NCBI RefSeq assembly: GCF_030164425.1
Contig: NZ_JASNJD010000017.1
Coordinates: 1-64,000, forward strand
From: Pseudodonghicola flavimaris
GTDB lineage: Bacteria; Pseudomonadota; Alphaproteobacteria; Rhodobacterales; Rhodobacteraceae
DNA: 64,000 nt
Direction: 5' to 3'
Below the pieces are notes generated by a model. It was not told the origin of the DNA. It worked only from the letters and a program-made list of their open reading frames with translations, and made no database searches. A program made the translations under genes and the position numbers. Shown here in pieces: positions 43,234 to 53,044 of the stretch; the first letter of the stretch is position 1, and each line of letters starts with the position of its first letter.

Positions 43234-45018
43234 ATGGATCAGTTTACCATCAACCTGCTGTTCGTGGGCGCCTCCTTCGCGCTCTATATCGGCATCGCGA
43301 TCTGGGCCCGGGCCGGGTCCACCAGCGAATTCTATGCCGCCGGCCGGGGGGTTCACCCCGTCACCAACGGCATGGCCACCGCGGCCGACTGGATGTCGGC
43401 GGCTTCCTTCATCTCGATGGCCGGCCTGCTGGCCTTCGGCGGCTATGACACCTCGGCCTATCTGATGGGCTGGACCGGCGGCTATGTGCTGCTGGCATTG
43501 CTGCTGGCGCCCTACCTGCGCAAGTTCGGCAAGTTCACCGTGTCCGAATTCATCGGCGACCGGTTCTATTCCAAGACCGCGCGTCTGGTGGCGGTGATCT
43601 GTCTGATCGTTGCATCCACCACCTATGTGATCGGCCAGATGACCGGCGTCGGTGTTGCCTTCGGCCGCTTTCTGGAAGTGTCGAACACCACCGGCCTGCT
43701 GATCGGCGCCGTGGTCGTCTTCGCCTATGCGGTCTTCGGCGGCATGAAGGGCGTGACCTATACCCAGGTGGCGCAATACTGCGTGCTGATCTTCGCCTAT
43801 ACCATCCCGGCGATCTTCATCTCGCTGCAGCTGACCGGCAACCCGATCCCGGCGCTGGGTCTGTTCGGCGATCACGCCGCCAGCGGCGAGCCGCTGCTGG
43901 CCAAGCTGGACCAGCTGGTCAACGAACTGGGCTTCGCCGAATATACCGCACAGCATGGCGATACCTTCAACATGCTGCTGTTCACCCTGTCGCTGATGAT
44001 CGGCACCGCCGGTCTGCCGCATGTGATCATGCGCTTCTTCACCGTGCCGAAAGTCGCCGATGCGCGCTGGTCGGCCGGCTGGGCGCTGGTCTTCATCGCG
44101 CTGCTCTACCTGACTGCCCCGGCGGTGGGTGCGATGGCGCGGCTCAACATCACCGACATGATGTGGCCCAACGGCACCGATGGCGACGCCGTCGCGGTCG
44201 AGCAGATCGAAACCGATCCGCAGTACGCCTGGATGGAAACCTGGCGCAAGACCAACATGCTGGGCTGGGAAGACAAGAACGGCGACGGGCTGATCCAGTA
44301 CTATAACGACGCCAACCCCGCGATGCAGGAGAAGGCGGCCGCGGCGGGCTGGAAAGGCAACGAGCTGACCAACTTCAACCGTGACATCCTGGTTCTGGCC
44401 AACCCGGAAATCGCCAACCTGCCCAGCTGGGTGATCGGCCTGGTGGCCGCCGGCGGTCTGGCCGCCGCGCTTTCCACCGCTGCCGGTCTGCTGCTGGCGA
44501 TCTCCTCCGCCGTCAGCCACGACCTGATCAAGGGCTCGATCAACCCGGGCATCAGCGAAAAGGGCGAACTGCTGTCGGCCCGGATCGCCATGGCCGTGGC
44601 CATCGCGGTGGCCACCTACCTGGGTCTAAACCCGCCGGGCTTCGCCGCCCAGACGGTGGCCCTGGCCTTCGGTCTCGCCGCCGCCTCGATCTTCCCGGCG
44701 CTGATGATGGGCATCTTCTCGACCCGCATCAACAACGCCGGCGCGGTCGCGGGCATGGTCTCCGGCCTGGTGGTGACGCTGATCTACATCTTCCTGCACA
44801 AGGGCTGGTTCTTCATCCCGGGCACCAACAGCTTCACCGATGCAGACCCGCTGCTGGGGACGATCAAATCGACCTCCTTCGGGGCGGTGGGCGCGCTGGT
44901 GAACTTCGTGGTCGCCTATGTCGTCTCCGGCATGACCAAGGAGACCCCGCAGGAGATCAAGGACCTGGTGGAAAGCGTCCGTATCCCCCGCGGGGCCGGC
45001 GCGGCGCAGGACCACTGA
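43234..45018 (+). CDS. Sodium:solute symporter, large subunit (SSS family, VC_2705 type)
   Basis: This 594-residue protein has about 13 helices. It has the SSS features DWMSAASFISMAGLLAFGGYD and GGMKGVTYTQVAQYCVLIFAYTIPA. A soluble loop about residues 325-390 contains an EF-hand-like segment at 347-358 (DKNGDGLIQYYN; D, N, D at positions 1, 3, 5 then GLI, but N instead of E at 12). The ATG at 43234 is chosen over a GTG at 43225, which sits on the ribosome site. Acetate or another short acid is the likely substrate from context; ActP is the nearest known analogue. Confidence 0.88.
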   Translation: MDQFTINLLFVGASFALYIGIAIWARAGSTSEFYAAGRGVHPVTNGMATAADWMSAASFISMAGLLAFGGYDTSAYLMGWTGGYVLLALLLAPYLRKFGKFTVSEFIGDRFYSKTARLVAVICLIVASTTYVIGQMTGVGVAFGRFLEVSNTTGLLIGAVVVFAYAVFGGMKGVTYTQVAQYCVLIFAYTIPAIFISLQLTGNPIPALGLFGDHAASGEPLLAKLDQLVNELGFAEYTAQHGDTFNMLLFTLSLMIGTAGLPHVIMRFFTVPKVADARWSAGWALVFIALLYLTAPAVGAMARLNITDMMWPNGTDGDAVAVEQIETDPQYAWMETWRKTNMLGWEDKNGDGLIQYYNDANPAMQEKAAAAGWKGNELTNFNRDILVLANPEIANLPSWVIGLVAAGGLAAALSTAAGLLLAISSAVSHDLIKGSINPGISEKGELLSARIAMAVAIAVATYLGLNPPGFAAQTVALAFGLAAASIFPALMMGIFSTRINNAGAVAGMVSGLVVTLIYIFLHKGWFFIPGTNSFTDADPLLGTIKSTSFGAVGALVNFVVAYVVSGMTKETPQEIKDLVESVRIPRGAGAAQDH

Positions 45019-45031
45019 GCCTTACCGAACC

Positions 45032-45058
45032 GTCCCGGGCGTGACCTGCGCCCGGGAC
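45032..45058 (+). terminator. Hairpin after the symporter gene
   Basis: GTCCCGGGCG (45032-45041) pairs with CGCCCGGGAC (45049-45058), 10 bp perfect. The rest of the 353-base gap before the DUF294 gene (to 45371) is GC-rich with no convincing gene; a 36-codon ATG frame at about 45251 has no support. Confidence 0.55.
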
Positions 45059-45371
45059 CCTGCCGGCGCCTTCGGCTTTCCCCCTGCGGCGCCGGCATTT
45101 CCTTTTCCCGCGCCGGCCCGGTCCGAAACCCGCCGGCCGCCTGACCGACTGGGGCACCACGGCGCAGAGCCTGCCATTCAGCCCTTTCCCCCGGGCCCAG
45201 GCTGTCGAATACTGGGGCGCAGACCAGCTCCCTAAGGAATGAGACCCGACATGGCAGTCCGACCGATCCAAGGGGCGACGCCAATGGCCCTCCCCCCCGC
45301 CCGGAATGCCCGCCGCGCCGGCGGCGTCTCCGCCCCGCTCTCTCCCCCAACATCTGCCTGAGCCGACCGCC

Positions 45372-47204
45372 ATGCCCCTGTCCCAGACCGACCTGATCCG
45401 CTTTCTGTCCTCGGTACACCCCTACGACAGTTTCGAGGGCGACCGGCTGGAGAGCATCGCGGCGAAATTCCGGCTGCTCGATCTGGCGGCCGGCACCCCG
45501 ATCTACCGGATCGGCGCGCCGCTCGACGGGCTCTACCTGGTGCATCACGGCGAGGTGGAGGTGGTCGACGAGAATGACATCCCCGTCTCGCTCCTCGGGC
45601 CGCGCAATTCCTTCGGCGAACGCGGGCTGACCCGCGACGGCCGCGCCGCCACCTCCGCCCGCACGGTGGGCGATACGCTGCTGCTGCTGCTGCCGCGCGC
45701 CGAATTCGACGCGCTGATGCAGAGCGAGCCGCGATTTCACCGCTTCTTCGACCGCCGTCGCCCCGCCGCCCCTGCCCCGCACGGCAGCGATCTGGCCGCG
45801 GCGCGGGTCGACAGCTTCATGGCGGCGCATCCGATCACCTGCGGGCGGGAAGACAGCACCGCCCATGCGGCCCGGGTGATGCGCGACCGCAATGTCTCCT
45901 GCCTCTGCGTCACCGACGCGGCCGGCGGGCTGACCGGCATCGTCACCCTGCGCGATCTGGTCCGGGTGCTGGCCGAGGGACGGCCGACCCATACACCGGT
46001 CCACAAGATCATGACCGCCGATCCGGTGAGCCTGCCGCCCGGGGCGATCGGCGCCGACGTGCTGCAGCTGATGATGGAGCGGCGGATCGGCCATGTGCCG
46101 GTGGTGGAGAACGGCCGGCTGGTCGGCATCGTCACCCAGACCGACCTGACCCGGGTGCAGGCGCTGAGTTCGGCCGAGCTGGTCGGCACCCTGGCCCGCG
46201 CCGACAGCGCCGAGGACATGGCCCGGGTCACCGCCCGCATCCCCCAGCTGCTGGTGCAGCTGGTCGCCGGCGGCAGCCGCCACGAGGTGGTGACCCGGCT
46301 GATCACCGATATCGCCGATACCGCCACCCGGCGGCTGCTGGCACTGGCCGAGGCGCGGCTGGGTCCGCCACCGGTGCCCTACCTGTGGCTGGCCTGCGGC
46401 AGCCAAGGACGGCAGGAGCAGACCGGGGTCAGCGATCAGGACAATTGCCTGATCCTGCACGACGATGTCACCGAGGCGCAGCAGACCGGCTATTTCGCCG
46501 ATCTGGCGCGGTACGTCAGCGACGGGCTGGATGCCTGCGGCTATTTCTACTGCCCCGGCGACATGATGGCGACCAATCCGCGCTGGTGCCAGCCGGCCCG
46601 CGCCTGGGGCCAGTATTTCGCCGGCTGGATCGCCCGACCGAACCCGGAGGCGCAGATGCTGGCCTCGGTCATGTTCGACCTGCGCCCGATCGGCGGCGAC
46701 AAGACGCTGTTCGAAGGGCTGCAGACCGACACCCTGAAGGCCGCCGCGGAGAACTCCATCTTCGTCGCCCATATGGTGTCGAACGCGTTGAAGCACACGC
46801 CGCCGCTTGGGCTGCTGCGCGGGCTGGCGACGATCCGCTCGGGTGAGCATCGCAATACGCTCGACATGAAACACGCCGGAGTGGTGCCAGTGGTCGACCT
46901 GGGCCGGATCTATGCGCTGCGCGGGCAGATCGCCCAGGTCGGCACCCGCGCCCGGCTGGAGGCGGCGGCGCAGACCGGCCAGCTCAGCGCCGCCGGTGCC
47001 CGCGACCTGCTCGACGCCTACGATCTGATCGCCGAGACCCGGCTGCAGCATCAGGCGGCGCAGATCAAGGCCGGCGCGACGCCCGACAACTATCTGTCCC
47101 CCGCCGATCTGTCGGATTTTGAGCGAAGTCATCTGCGCGACGCCTTCGTGGTGGTAAAGACCCTGCAATCGGCGCTGGGACAGGGCAAGGCCATGCTGAG
47201 CTGA
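45372..47204 (+). CDS. cNMP-binding / CBS / DUF294 nucleotidyltransferase-like protein
   Basis: This 610-residue multi-domain protein has an N-terminal cyclic-nucleotide-binding domain (about 15-130; GAPLDGLYLVHHGEVEVVDE, FGERGL), a CBS pair (about 150-265), a DUF294 nucleotidyltransferase-like domain (about 290-430; LACGSQGRQEQTGVSDQDNCLI, with the G-S and D-x-D-like metal motif) and DUF294-C (about 450-600). It is cytoplasmic. Such proteins occur beside VC_2705-type symporters and an exonuclease and may sense cNMP/adenylate to control acetate use; the modified target is unknown. The start at 45372 has no strong ribosome site. Confidence 0.88.
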   Translation: MPLSQTDLIRFLSSVHPYDSFEGDRLESIAAKFRLLDLAAGTPIYRIGAPLDGLYLVHHGEVEVVDENDIPVSLLGPRNSFGERGLTRDGRAATSARTVGDTLLLLLPRAEFDALMQSEPRFHRFFDRRRPAAPAPHGSDLAAARVDSFMAAHPITCGREDSTAHAARVMRDRNVSCLCVTDAAGGLTGIVTLRDLVRVLAEGRPTHTPVHKIMTADPVSLPPGAIGADVLQLMMERRIGHVPVVENGRLVGIVTQTDLTRVQALSSAELVGTLARADSAEDMARVTARIPQLLVQLVAGGSRHEVVTRLITDIADTATRRLLALAEARLGPPPVPYLWLACGSQGRQEQTGVSDQDNCLILHDDVTEAQQTGYFADLARYVSDGLDACGYFYCPGDMMATNPRWCQPARAWGQYFAGWIARPNPEAQMLASVMFDLRPIGGDKTLFEGLQTDTLKAAAENSIFVAHMVSNALKHTPPLGLLRGLATIRSGEHRNTLDMKHAGVVPVVDLGRIYALRGQIAQVGTRARLEAAAQTGQLSAAGARDLLDAYDLIAETRLQHQAAQIKAGATPDNYLSPADLSDFERSHLRDAFVVVKTLQSALGQGKAMLS

Positions 47205-47260
47205 CGCGCGCCCGGACGGGCAGTGACCGGCAAGCGGCAGCGCCGGCCCTGCGGGCGGGA

Positions 47261-47303
47261 GCCTCCGGCGGGAGTATTTGGGCAGAGAAGAAGACGCGGG
47301 CGG
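47261..47303 (+). repeat. Dispersed intergenic repeat, copy F
   Basis: GCCTCCGGCGGGAGTATTTGGGCAGAGAAGAAGACGCGGGCGG, 57 bases after the DUF294-gene stop and 31 bases before the next start. It differs from copy E by about one base in the core. Confidence 0.75.
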
Positions 47304-47334
47304 ACCCCGCAGGACGGACGGAAGGAAAGACCAC

Positions 47335-47859
47335 ATGTTTCTGGAACTGATCGCGGTGATCGTGGCGGGGATCGCAGTGGCGGGGCTGATGCTGCTGATC
47401 CGGCGGCTGAGCGGCGGCCGGCTGCCCGGCTGGCTGGTGCCGGCGGCGGCGGGCGCGGCGATGATCGTGGTCACCATCGCCAGCGAATACGGCTGGTATG
47501 CCCGCACCCGCGCCACGCTGCCCGAAGGGGTGGAGGTGATCGACGAGGTCGAGAGCCGCGCCGCCTACCGGCCCTGGACCTATCTGGTGCCGATGGTCGA
47601 ACGCTTTGCGGCGCTGGATCGGGCCGGCCTGCGGCAGAACCCGGCGCGGCCCGGGGTGTTTCTGGTCGATCTCTATCTCTTTGCCCGCTGGAGCGCACCG
47701 AAATGGGTGACGGTGGCGGTGGATTGCCAAGGCGGGCGCCAGGCGCTCTTGACGGCGGATGCCGATTTCGGGCCCGATGGCGACATCACCGGCGCGGCCT
47801 GGCAGCAGATGGACCCGGAGGATCCGCTGGCCGCGGCGCTGTGCAACGGGGGGACGTGA
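47335..47859 (+). CDS. Conserved membrane protein of the acetate locus
   Basis: This 174-residue protein of unknown family has two predicted helices (about 5-20 and 35-52) followed by a soluble C-terminal domain (about 60-174) rich in Trp, Tyr and acidic residues, with SAPKWVTVAVDCQGGRQALL. The topology suggests a domain on the periplasmic side, but this is a prediction from hydrophobicity alone. It overlaps the exonuclease start by one base (TGATG), so the two are co-translated. No motif gives a function. Confidence 0.6.
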   Translation: MFLELIAVIVAGIAVAGLMLLIRRLSGGRLPGWLVPAAAGAAMIVVTIASEYGWYARTRATLPEGVEVIDEVESRAAYRPWTYLVPMVERFAALDRAGLRQNPARPGVFLVDLYLFARWSAPKWVTVAVDCQGGRQALLTADADFGPDGDITGAAWQQMDPEDPLAAALCNGGT

Positions 47860-49271
47860 TGGCACATCGGCTGGGCCTGCGGCTGCGGATATTCCTGTTC
47901 TTCTGCCTGATGGGGCTGGGCGGCAGCGCGGTGGTGCTGCTGGGGCTCTGGGCCGGATACGCCCGCACCGGCGGTGCCGATCCGCTCGATGCCTTCGTCA
48001 TCGCGGCGCTGGTCAGCGTGCTGGGGCTGCTGGCGCTGAGCGTGGGGGTCTGGCTGCTGTTCGACGAGAACGTCGCCCGGCCGATCGAGCGGTTGGCGGC
48101 GCAGCTGCGCAGCCGTGCCCATGCCGGAGTGGAGACCGATCTGGATCTGCACGCGGCGCGCTATCTCGGCGATCTGGCGCCGGCGGCGGCGGCGATGGCG
48201 GGACAGCTGAGTGCCAGCGCGCTGGACACCGCCGGCGCGATCGCCGCCGAGACCGCCCGGCTGGAGGCCGAGAAGGCGCGGTTGGCGAGCCTGCTGACCG
48301 AAGTGCCGCTGGCCACCATCCTGCTGAGCCCGGCGCATCAGATCGTGCTCTATGACGGTCAGGCCGCCGGCATGCTGGCGCAGGTGGCGCATCCCCGGCT
48401 CAATGCCTCGCTGTTCGATTATCTGGAACGGGGCGCGGTGGAGGCAGCCTATGCCCGGCTGGTCCGCACCGGTCGCGAGGTCAGCCTGACCGCCGCCGGC
48501 GCCGACGGCGCGCAGCGCTACAGCGCCCGGATGAAGCCCCTGGGCGATGCGCCCGGCTATCTCCTGATCCTCGACGACAGCACCGCCACCCTCGCCCCCG
48601 AGGCGGCGCGGCCGCTGGTCTATGATTTCGCCCTGCTCGATCAGCCCGAACACGCCGGGATGGAGGCGCGGCGGCTGCAGGATCTGACCTATGTCGTCTT
48701 CGACACCGAGACGACCGGCCTGCTCCCACATAAGGACGATATCGTGCAGATCGGCGCCGTGCGGGTGCTGCGGGGTCGGATCGTCCCCGGCGAGGAGATC
48801 GATCAGCTGGTCGACCCGGACCGGCCGATCCCGCCGGCCTCGACACGGGTGCATGGGATCAGCGATGCGATGGTGGCCGGCGCGCCGGGCCTCGACCCGG
48901 TGGCGCGCAGCTTTCACCGTTTTGCCAGCGGCGCGGTGATCGTCGCCCATAACGCTCCCTTCGACATGGCCTTTCTGCGGCGCCAGGCGCAGCAGAGCGG
49001 GCTGGTCTGGGATCACCCGATCCTCGACACCGTGCTGCTCTCGGCGGTGCTGTTCGGCGCCTCTGAAAGCCATACGCTGGATGCGATCTGCGCCCGGCTG
49101 GGCATCGCCATTCCCGAGGATCGCCGTCACACCGCGCTGGGGGACGCGCGAGCCACGGCGCAGGTGCTGTGCCGGATGCTGCCGATGCTGGAGGCCCGCG
49201 GGCTGGCCACCCTGGGCGCGGTGCTGGAGGAGACCCGGCGGCATGGGCGGTTGCTGGAAGATTTGAACTGA
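47859..49271 (+). CDS. Membrane-anchored DnaQ-type 3'-5' exonuclease with sensor-like N-terminus
   Basis: This 470-residue protein has two N-terminal helices (about 10-30 and 43-65), a HAMP-like helix (about 66-120), a PAS-like segment (about 145-250) and a DEDDh exonuclease domain (about 278-455) with VVFDTETTGL (D, E), HNAPFDMAFL (D) and RRHTALGDARAT (H, D). All catalytic residues are present. The membrane-sensor part is like a histidine kinase but the kinase is replaced by the exonuclease. Family linkage to DUF294/symporter genes is known; the role is not. Possibly a nucleotide or RNA 3'-5' nuclease that acts at the membrane. Confidence 0.85.
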   Translation: MAHRLGLRLRIFLFFCLMGLGGSAVVLLGLWAGYARTGGADPLDAFVIAALVSVLGLLALSVGVWLLFDENVARPIERLAAQLRSRAHAGVETDLDLHAARYLGDLAPAAAAMAGQLSASALDTAGAIAAETARLEAEKARLASLLTEVPLATILLSPAHQIVLYDGQAAGMLAQVAHPRLNASLFDYLERGAVEAAYARLVRTGREVSLTAAGADGAQRYSARMKPLGDAPGYLLILDDSTATLAPEAARPLVYDFALLDQPEHAGMEARRLQDLTYVVFDTETTGLLPHKDDIVQIGAVRVLRGRIVPGEEIDQLVDPDRPIPPASTRVHGISDAMVAGAPGLDPVARSFHRFASGAVIVAHNAPFDMAFLRRQAQQSGLVWDHPILDTVLLSAVLFGASESHTLDAICARLGIAIPEDRRHTALGDARATAQVLCRMLPMLEARGLATLGAVLEETRRHGRLLEDLN

Positions 49272-49406
49272 CGCCAAACGTGTGTCATTACGCAAAACTT
49301 CAATCTATAAGGGAATCACCCTAAGGTAGTACCGGGTCAGTGCTCTGGCGGTCGTACGCGGGCCGGCCCGGTACGTTTGCCGACAATCCTGGCCCGGAGG
49401 TTCCTG

Positions 49407-50486
49407 ATGGCTGTTGTTTCTTTCTCCCCGTATCTGCCGATCTATGAGGAGCTGACCTCGAACCTTGGCACGCTGCTGAAGATCGACGGCCCGCTGAGCG
49501 CAGATGACGGCACGATCATCGCGATGACCTCGGCCTCCTACGGTTCGGAGCTCTCCCATGACGGCCTCCAGTGGACCCAGCTGGAGATCCGGCTGGATGG
49601 CAGCTTTTCCTATGGTCCGCTGGCCACCGTCGCCGGCACCGTCACTGGCGTTACAGTGATGCTGGAAGGCGAGACGTTCGCCACGATATCTGGCCTGACC
49701 GGCGACGCCAGCCGCATCTGGGCCGGTATGATCGGCGGTCGCGCGCCGCTGTTGGCGATCCTGACAGGCGATGACGATATCGACGGCACGGATGGCATCA
49801 ACAGGATCCACGGCTACAAGGGTGATGACGTAATCCGGGGGTTTGGCGATCACGACACCATCTATGGCGATGGCGGACAGGACTGGATCTACGGCGGGGC
49901 GGGCCAGGACTATATCAAGAGCGGTCTTGGCGACGACCACGTGTTCGGCGGCATCGGTCATGACGATCTCTATGGCGGTAGTGGAAATGACGTGCTGCGG
50001 GGCGCGGGCGGGAATGATTATGTCGGCGGCGGCAATGGCGACGACCGGCTGTTCGGCGGAACCGGCGCGGATCACCTGGTCGGTGGCGAGGGGGACGACT
50101 GGATGGATGGCGGCGCCGGAAACGATTTCCTGCATGGGGACTCCGGCGCGGATCTGCTGTTCGGCGGGCTCGGGCGCGACACGATCAATTCCGGCGACGG
50201 TGACGATGTCATTTCCGGCGGCGCCGATGCGGACCGGTTCATTTTCTATGACTTCGGAGAGAACGCCGCCAGCGGCGCCGATGTGATCACCGATTTCGAA
50301 GCCGGCGAAGTCATCCGGCTGGGTCGGGTGGCGGATCCGGACATGGTGGTCATCACGCAGGCGGGGGACGATGTGCTGATCGCCCTGAGTGATGAGACGC
50401 TCGGCAATTCGATCACCGTGCTGAACGCGCTGGTCACCGATGTCTCTGGCGCGACCGAGACCACCAGCTGGTACGCTTTTTCATGA
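49407..50486 (+). CDS. RTX calcium-binding repeat protein 1
   Basis: This 359-residue acidic protein has no N-terminal signal. About residues 1-115 are a beta-rich domain shared with RTX protein 2 (FSYGPLATVAGTVTGVTVML, GDASRIWAG). Residues about 120-285 are tandem nonapeptide GGxGxDxxx repeats (GGSGNDVLRGAGGNDY) forming a Ca2+ beta-roll. The C-terminus (TVLNALVTDVSGATETTSWYAFS) would be the type I secretion signal. It is likely exported by a T1SS encoded elsewhere. No enzymatic domain. The ATG at 49407 has GGAGG upstream. Confidence 0.85.
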   Translation: MAVVSFSPYLPIYEELTSNLGTLLKIDGPLSADDGTIIAMTSASYGSELSHDGLQWTQLEIRLDGSFSYGPLATVAGTVTGVTVMLEGETFATISGLTGDASRIWAGMIGGRAPLLAILTGDDDIDGTDGINRIHGYKGDDVIRGFGDHDTIYGDGGQDWIYGGAGQDYIKSGLGDDHVFGGIGHDDLYGGSGNDVLRGAGGNDYVGGGNGDDRLFGGTGADHLVGGEGDDWMDGGAGNDFLHGDSGADLLFGGLGRDTINSGDGDDVISGGADADRFIFYDFGENAASGADVITDFEAGEVIRLGRVADPDMVVITQAGDDVLIALSDETLGNSITVLNALVTDVSGATETTSWYAFS

Positions 50487-50701
50487 GCCGCCCGCCCCCA
50501 AGAGGCCTGCCCGCCTAGCCCGGCCACCTCGTCCTGCCAGATCGCCCGCTCCACGACACCGCATCGGGATCCCGAGGTCCTGTGCTATGCTGCTGTCACA
50601 CGCGCGCGCCTTGGGCGGATTCGGCCAGCACCGGCCCGCCCGCAGGCACTGGAACATTTGAACGCTTTTCTTTTGTCTTCATTAACTTAGGGGGGTTTCC
50701 C

Positions 50702-51775
50702 GTGGCAATTGTATCTTTCGCGTCCTTGCCGGACGACCTGCTGGACTATTATATCGATCTGAACGCCCTCATGCGGGTGGACGCGGCGGTCTCTGCCGAC
50801 GCCACGACGATCGAGGCCTCCGGCAGCTATCAGATCTTCGCTCCGCCCTACTACACGTCGGATGCCAGCCCGATACGGGTCACTCTTGAGGGCGACTTCA
50901 CCTACGGCCCGTTGTCCACGGTCAGCGGCACGGTGTCCACCGTAACCCTGGCCCTGGATGGGGTGGTGATCTGCACCATCACCGATATCGGTGGCGATGC
51001 CAGCGCCATCTGGGCCGGCCTGCAGAGCGACTATTCCCCGTCTCTGCCGATCCTCTTCGGCGACGACAGCATCACCGGCACCGACAGGTCGGACCAGCTC
51101 CAGGGCTATGACGGCGATGACGTGCTGCACGGGATGGCGGGGGCCGACACCCTCAACGGCGGAGACGGGCGAGACACGCTGCTGGGCGGCGACGGCTATG
51201 ACTACCTCAGCGGCGGCGATGGCCGCGACCGGCTGGAGGGCGGCAAGAACAACGACAACCTGCATGGCGGCGACGGCAAGGACGTGCTCTTCGGCAACAA
51301 TGGGCGCGATTACCTCTATGGCGGGAAATTCGCCGACCGGCTCTTCGGGGGCAACGGGAACGACCGGCTCGACGGCGACGCCGGCAATGACACGGTGCAT
51401 GGCGGCAACGACAACGACCGTCTCTTTGGCGGCCGTGGGCTAGACCAGCTGTTCGGCGACGATGGCGACGATTCACTCTACGGCGACGCCGGGGATGACG
51501 AGCTCACCGGTGGCAGCGGCGACGATCTCTTCATCTTTTCGCGTTTCGGGACCGGCAACAAAACCGGCGCGGACATGATCATGGACTTCGAGACCGGCGA
51601 TGGCATCCGCCTGGGCCGGGTCTCCGACGCCGACGCCGTTGTGGTCACTCAGGACGGCGACGACGTGCTGATCACCTACGACGATCCGGAGGTGACCAAT
51701 GCGATCACCGTGCTGAACGCCCTGGCTGCGGATGTCTCCGACGCCATCGACACCTCCAGCTGGTATTTCTACTGA
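50702..51775 (+). CDS. RTX calcium-binding repeat protein 2 (paralogue)
   Basis: This 357-residue protein parallels RTX protein 1: the N-domain (FTYGPLSTVSGTVSTVTLAL, GGDASAIWAG), repeats about 120-290 (GGDGRDRLEGGKNNDNL) and C-terminal TVLNALAADVSDAIDTSSWYFY. The start is a GTG at 50702 (VAIVSF aligns with MAVVSF of its neighbour) with AGGGGGG 6-8 bases upstream; a longer frame from an upstream ATG is not supported. The two genes are 215 bases apart with no terminator seen, so they are a tandem duplication. Confidence 0.85.
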   Translation: MAIVSFASLPDDLLDYYIDLNALMRVDAAVSADATTIEASGSYQIFAPPYYTSDASPIRVTLEGDFTYGPLSTVSGTVSTVTLALDGVVICTITDIGGDASAIWAGLQSDYSPSLPILFGDDSITGTDRSDQLQGYDGDDVLHGMAGADTLNGGDGRDTLLGGDGYDYLSGGDGRDRLEGGKNNDNLHGGDGKDVLFGNNGRDYLYGGKFADRLFGGNGNDRLDGDAGNDTVHGGNDNDRLFGGRGLDQLFGDDGDDSLYGDAGDDELTGGSGDDLFIFSRFGTGNKTGADMIMDFETGDGIRLGRVSDADAVVVTQDGDDVLITYDDPEVTNAITVLNALAADVSDAIDTSSWYFY

Positions 51776-51784
51776 GCCCCGAAT

Positions 51785-51813
51785 GCAGCGCGCCGGTGCT
51801 GCCGGCGCGCTGC
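51785..51813. terminator. Perfect hairpin between RTX2 and apbC
   Basis: GCAGCGCGCCGG (51785-51796), loop TGCTG, CCGGCGCGCTGC (51802-51813), 12 bp perfect, 9 bases past the RTX2 stop and just before the apbC stop. It likely serves both converging genes. Confidence 0.7.
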
Positions 51814-51821
51814 CCCCTGGA

Positions 51822-52883
<1,062 letters not shown>

Positions 52884-53044
52884 CTGCTCTGATCCTTCTG
52901 TCCTGGCTTGCAATCCTGACTGCTTCGCCCTTTCTGCCCCAGAGCACCGGCGGCCACCAGCCCCCGGCCCCGGCAAAAGGCGCAAAGCTCCATTGCAAAT
53001 ATATCTTTATACCCGTGTCGGGGAACCGGCGCCGCCCGGCAGGG

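Noticed and set aside
45251-45363. 36-codon frame before the DUF294 gene
   Set aside because: A weakly spaced AAGGA and Ala/Pro-rich composition only; no other support.
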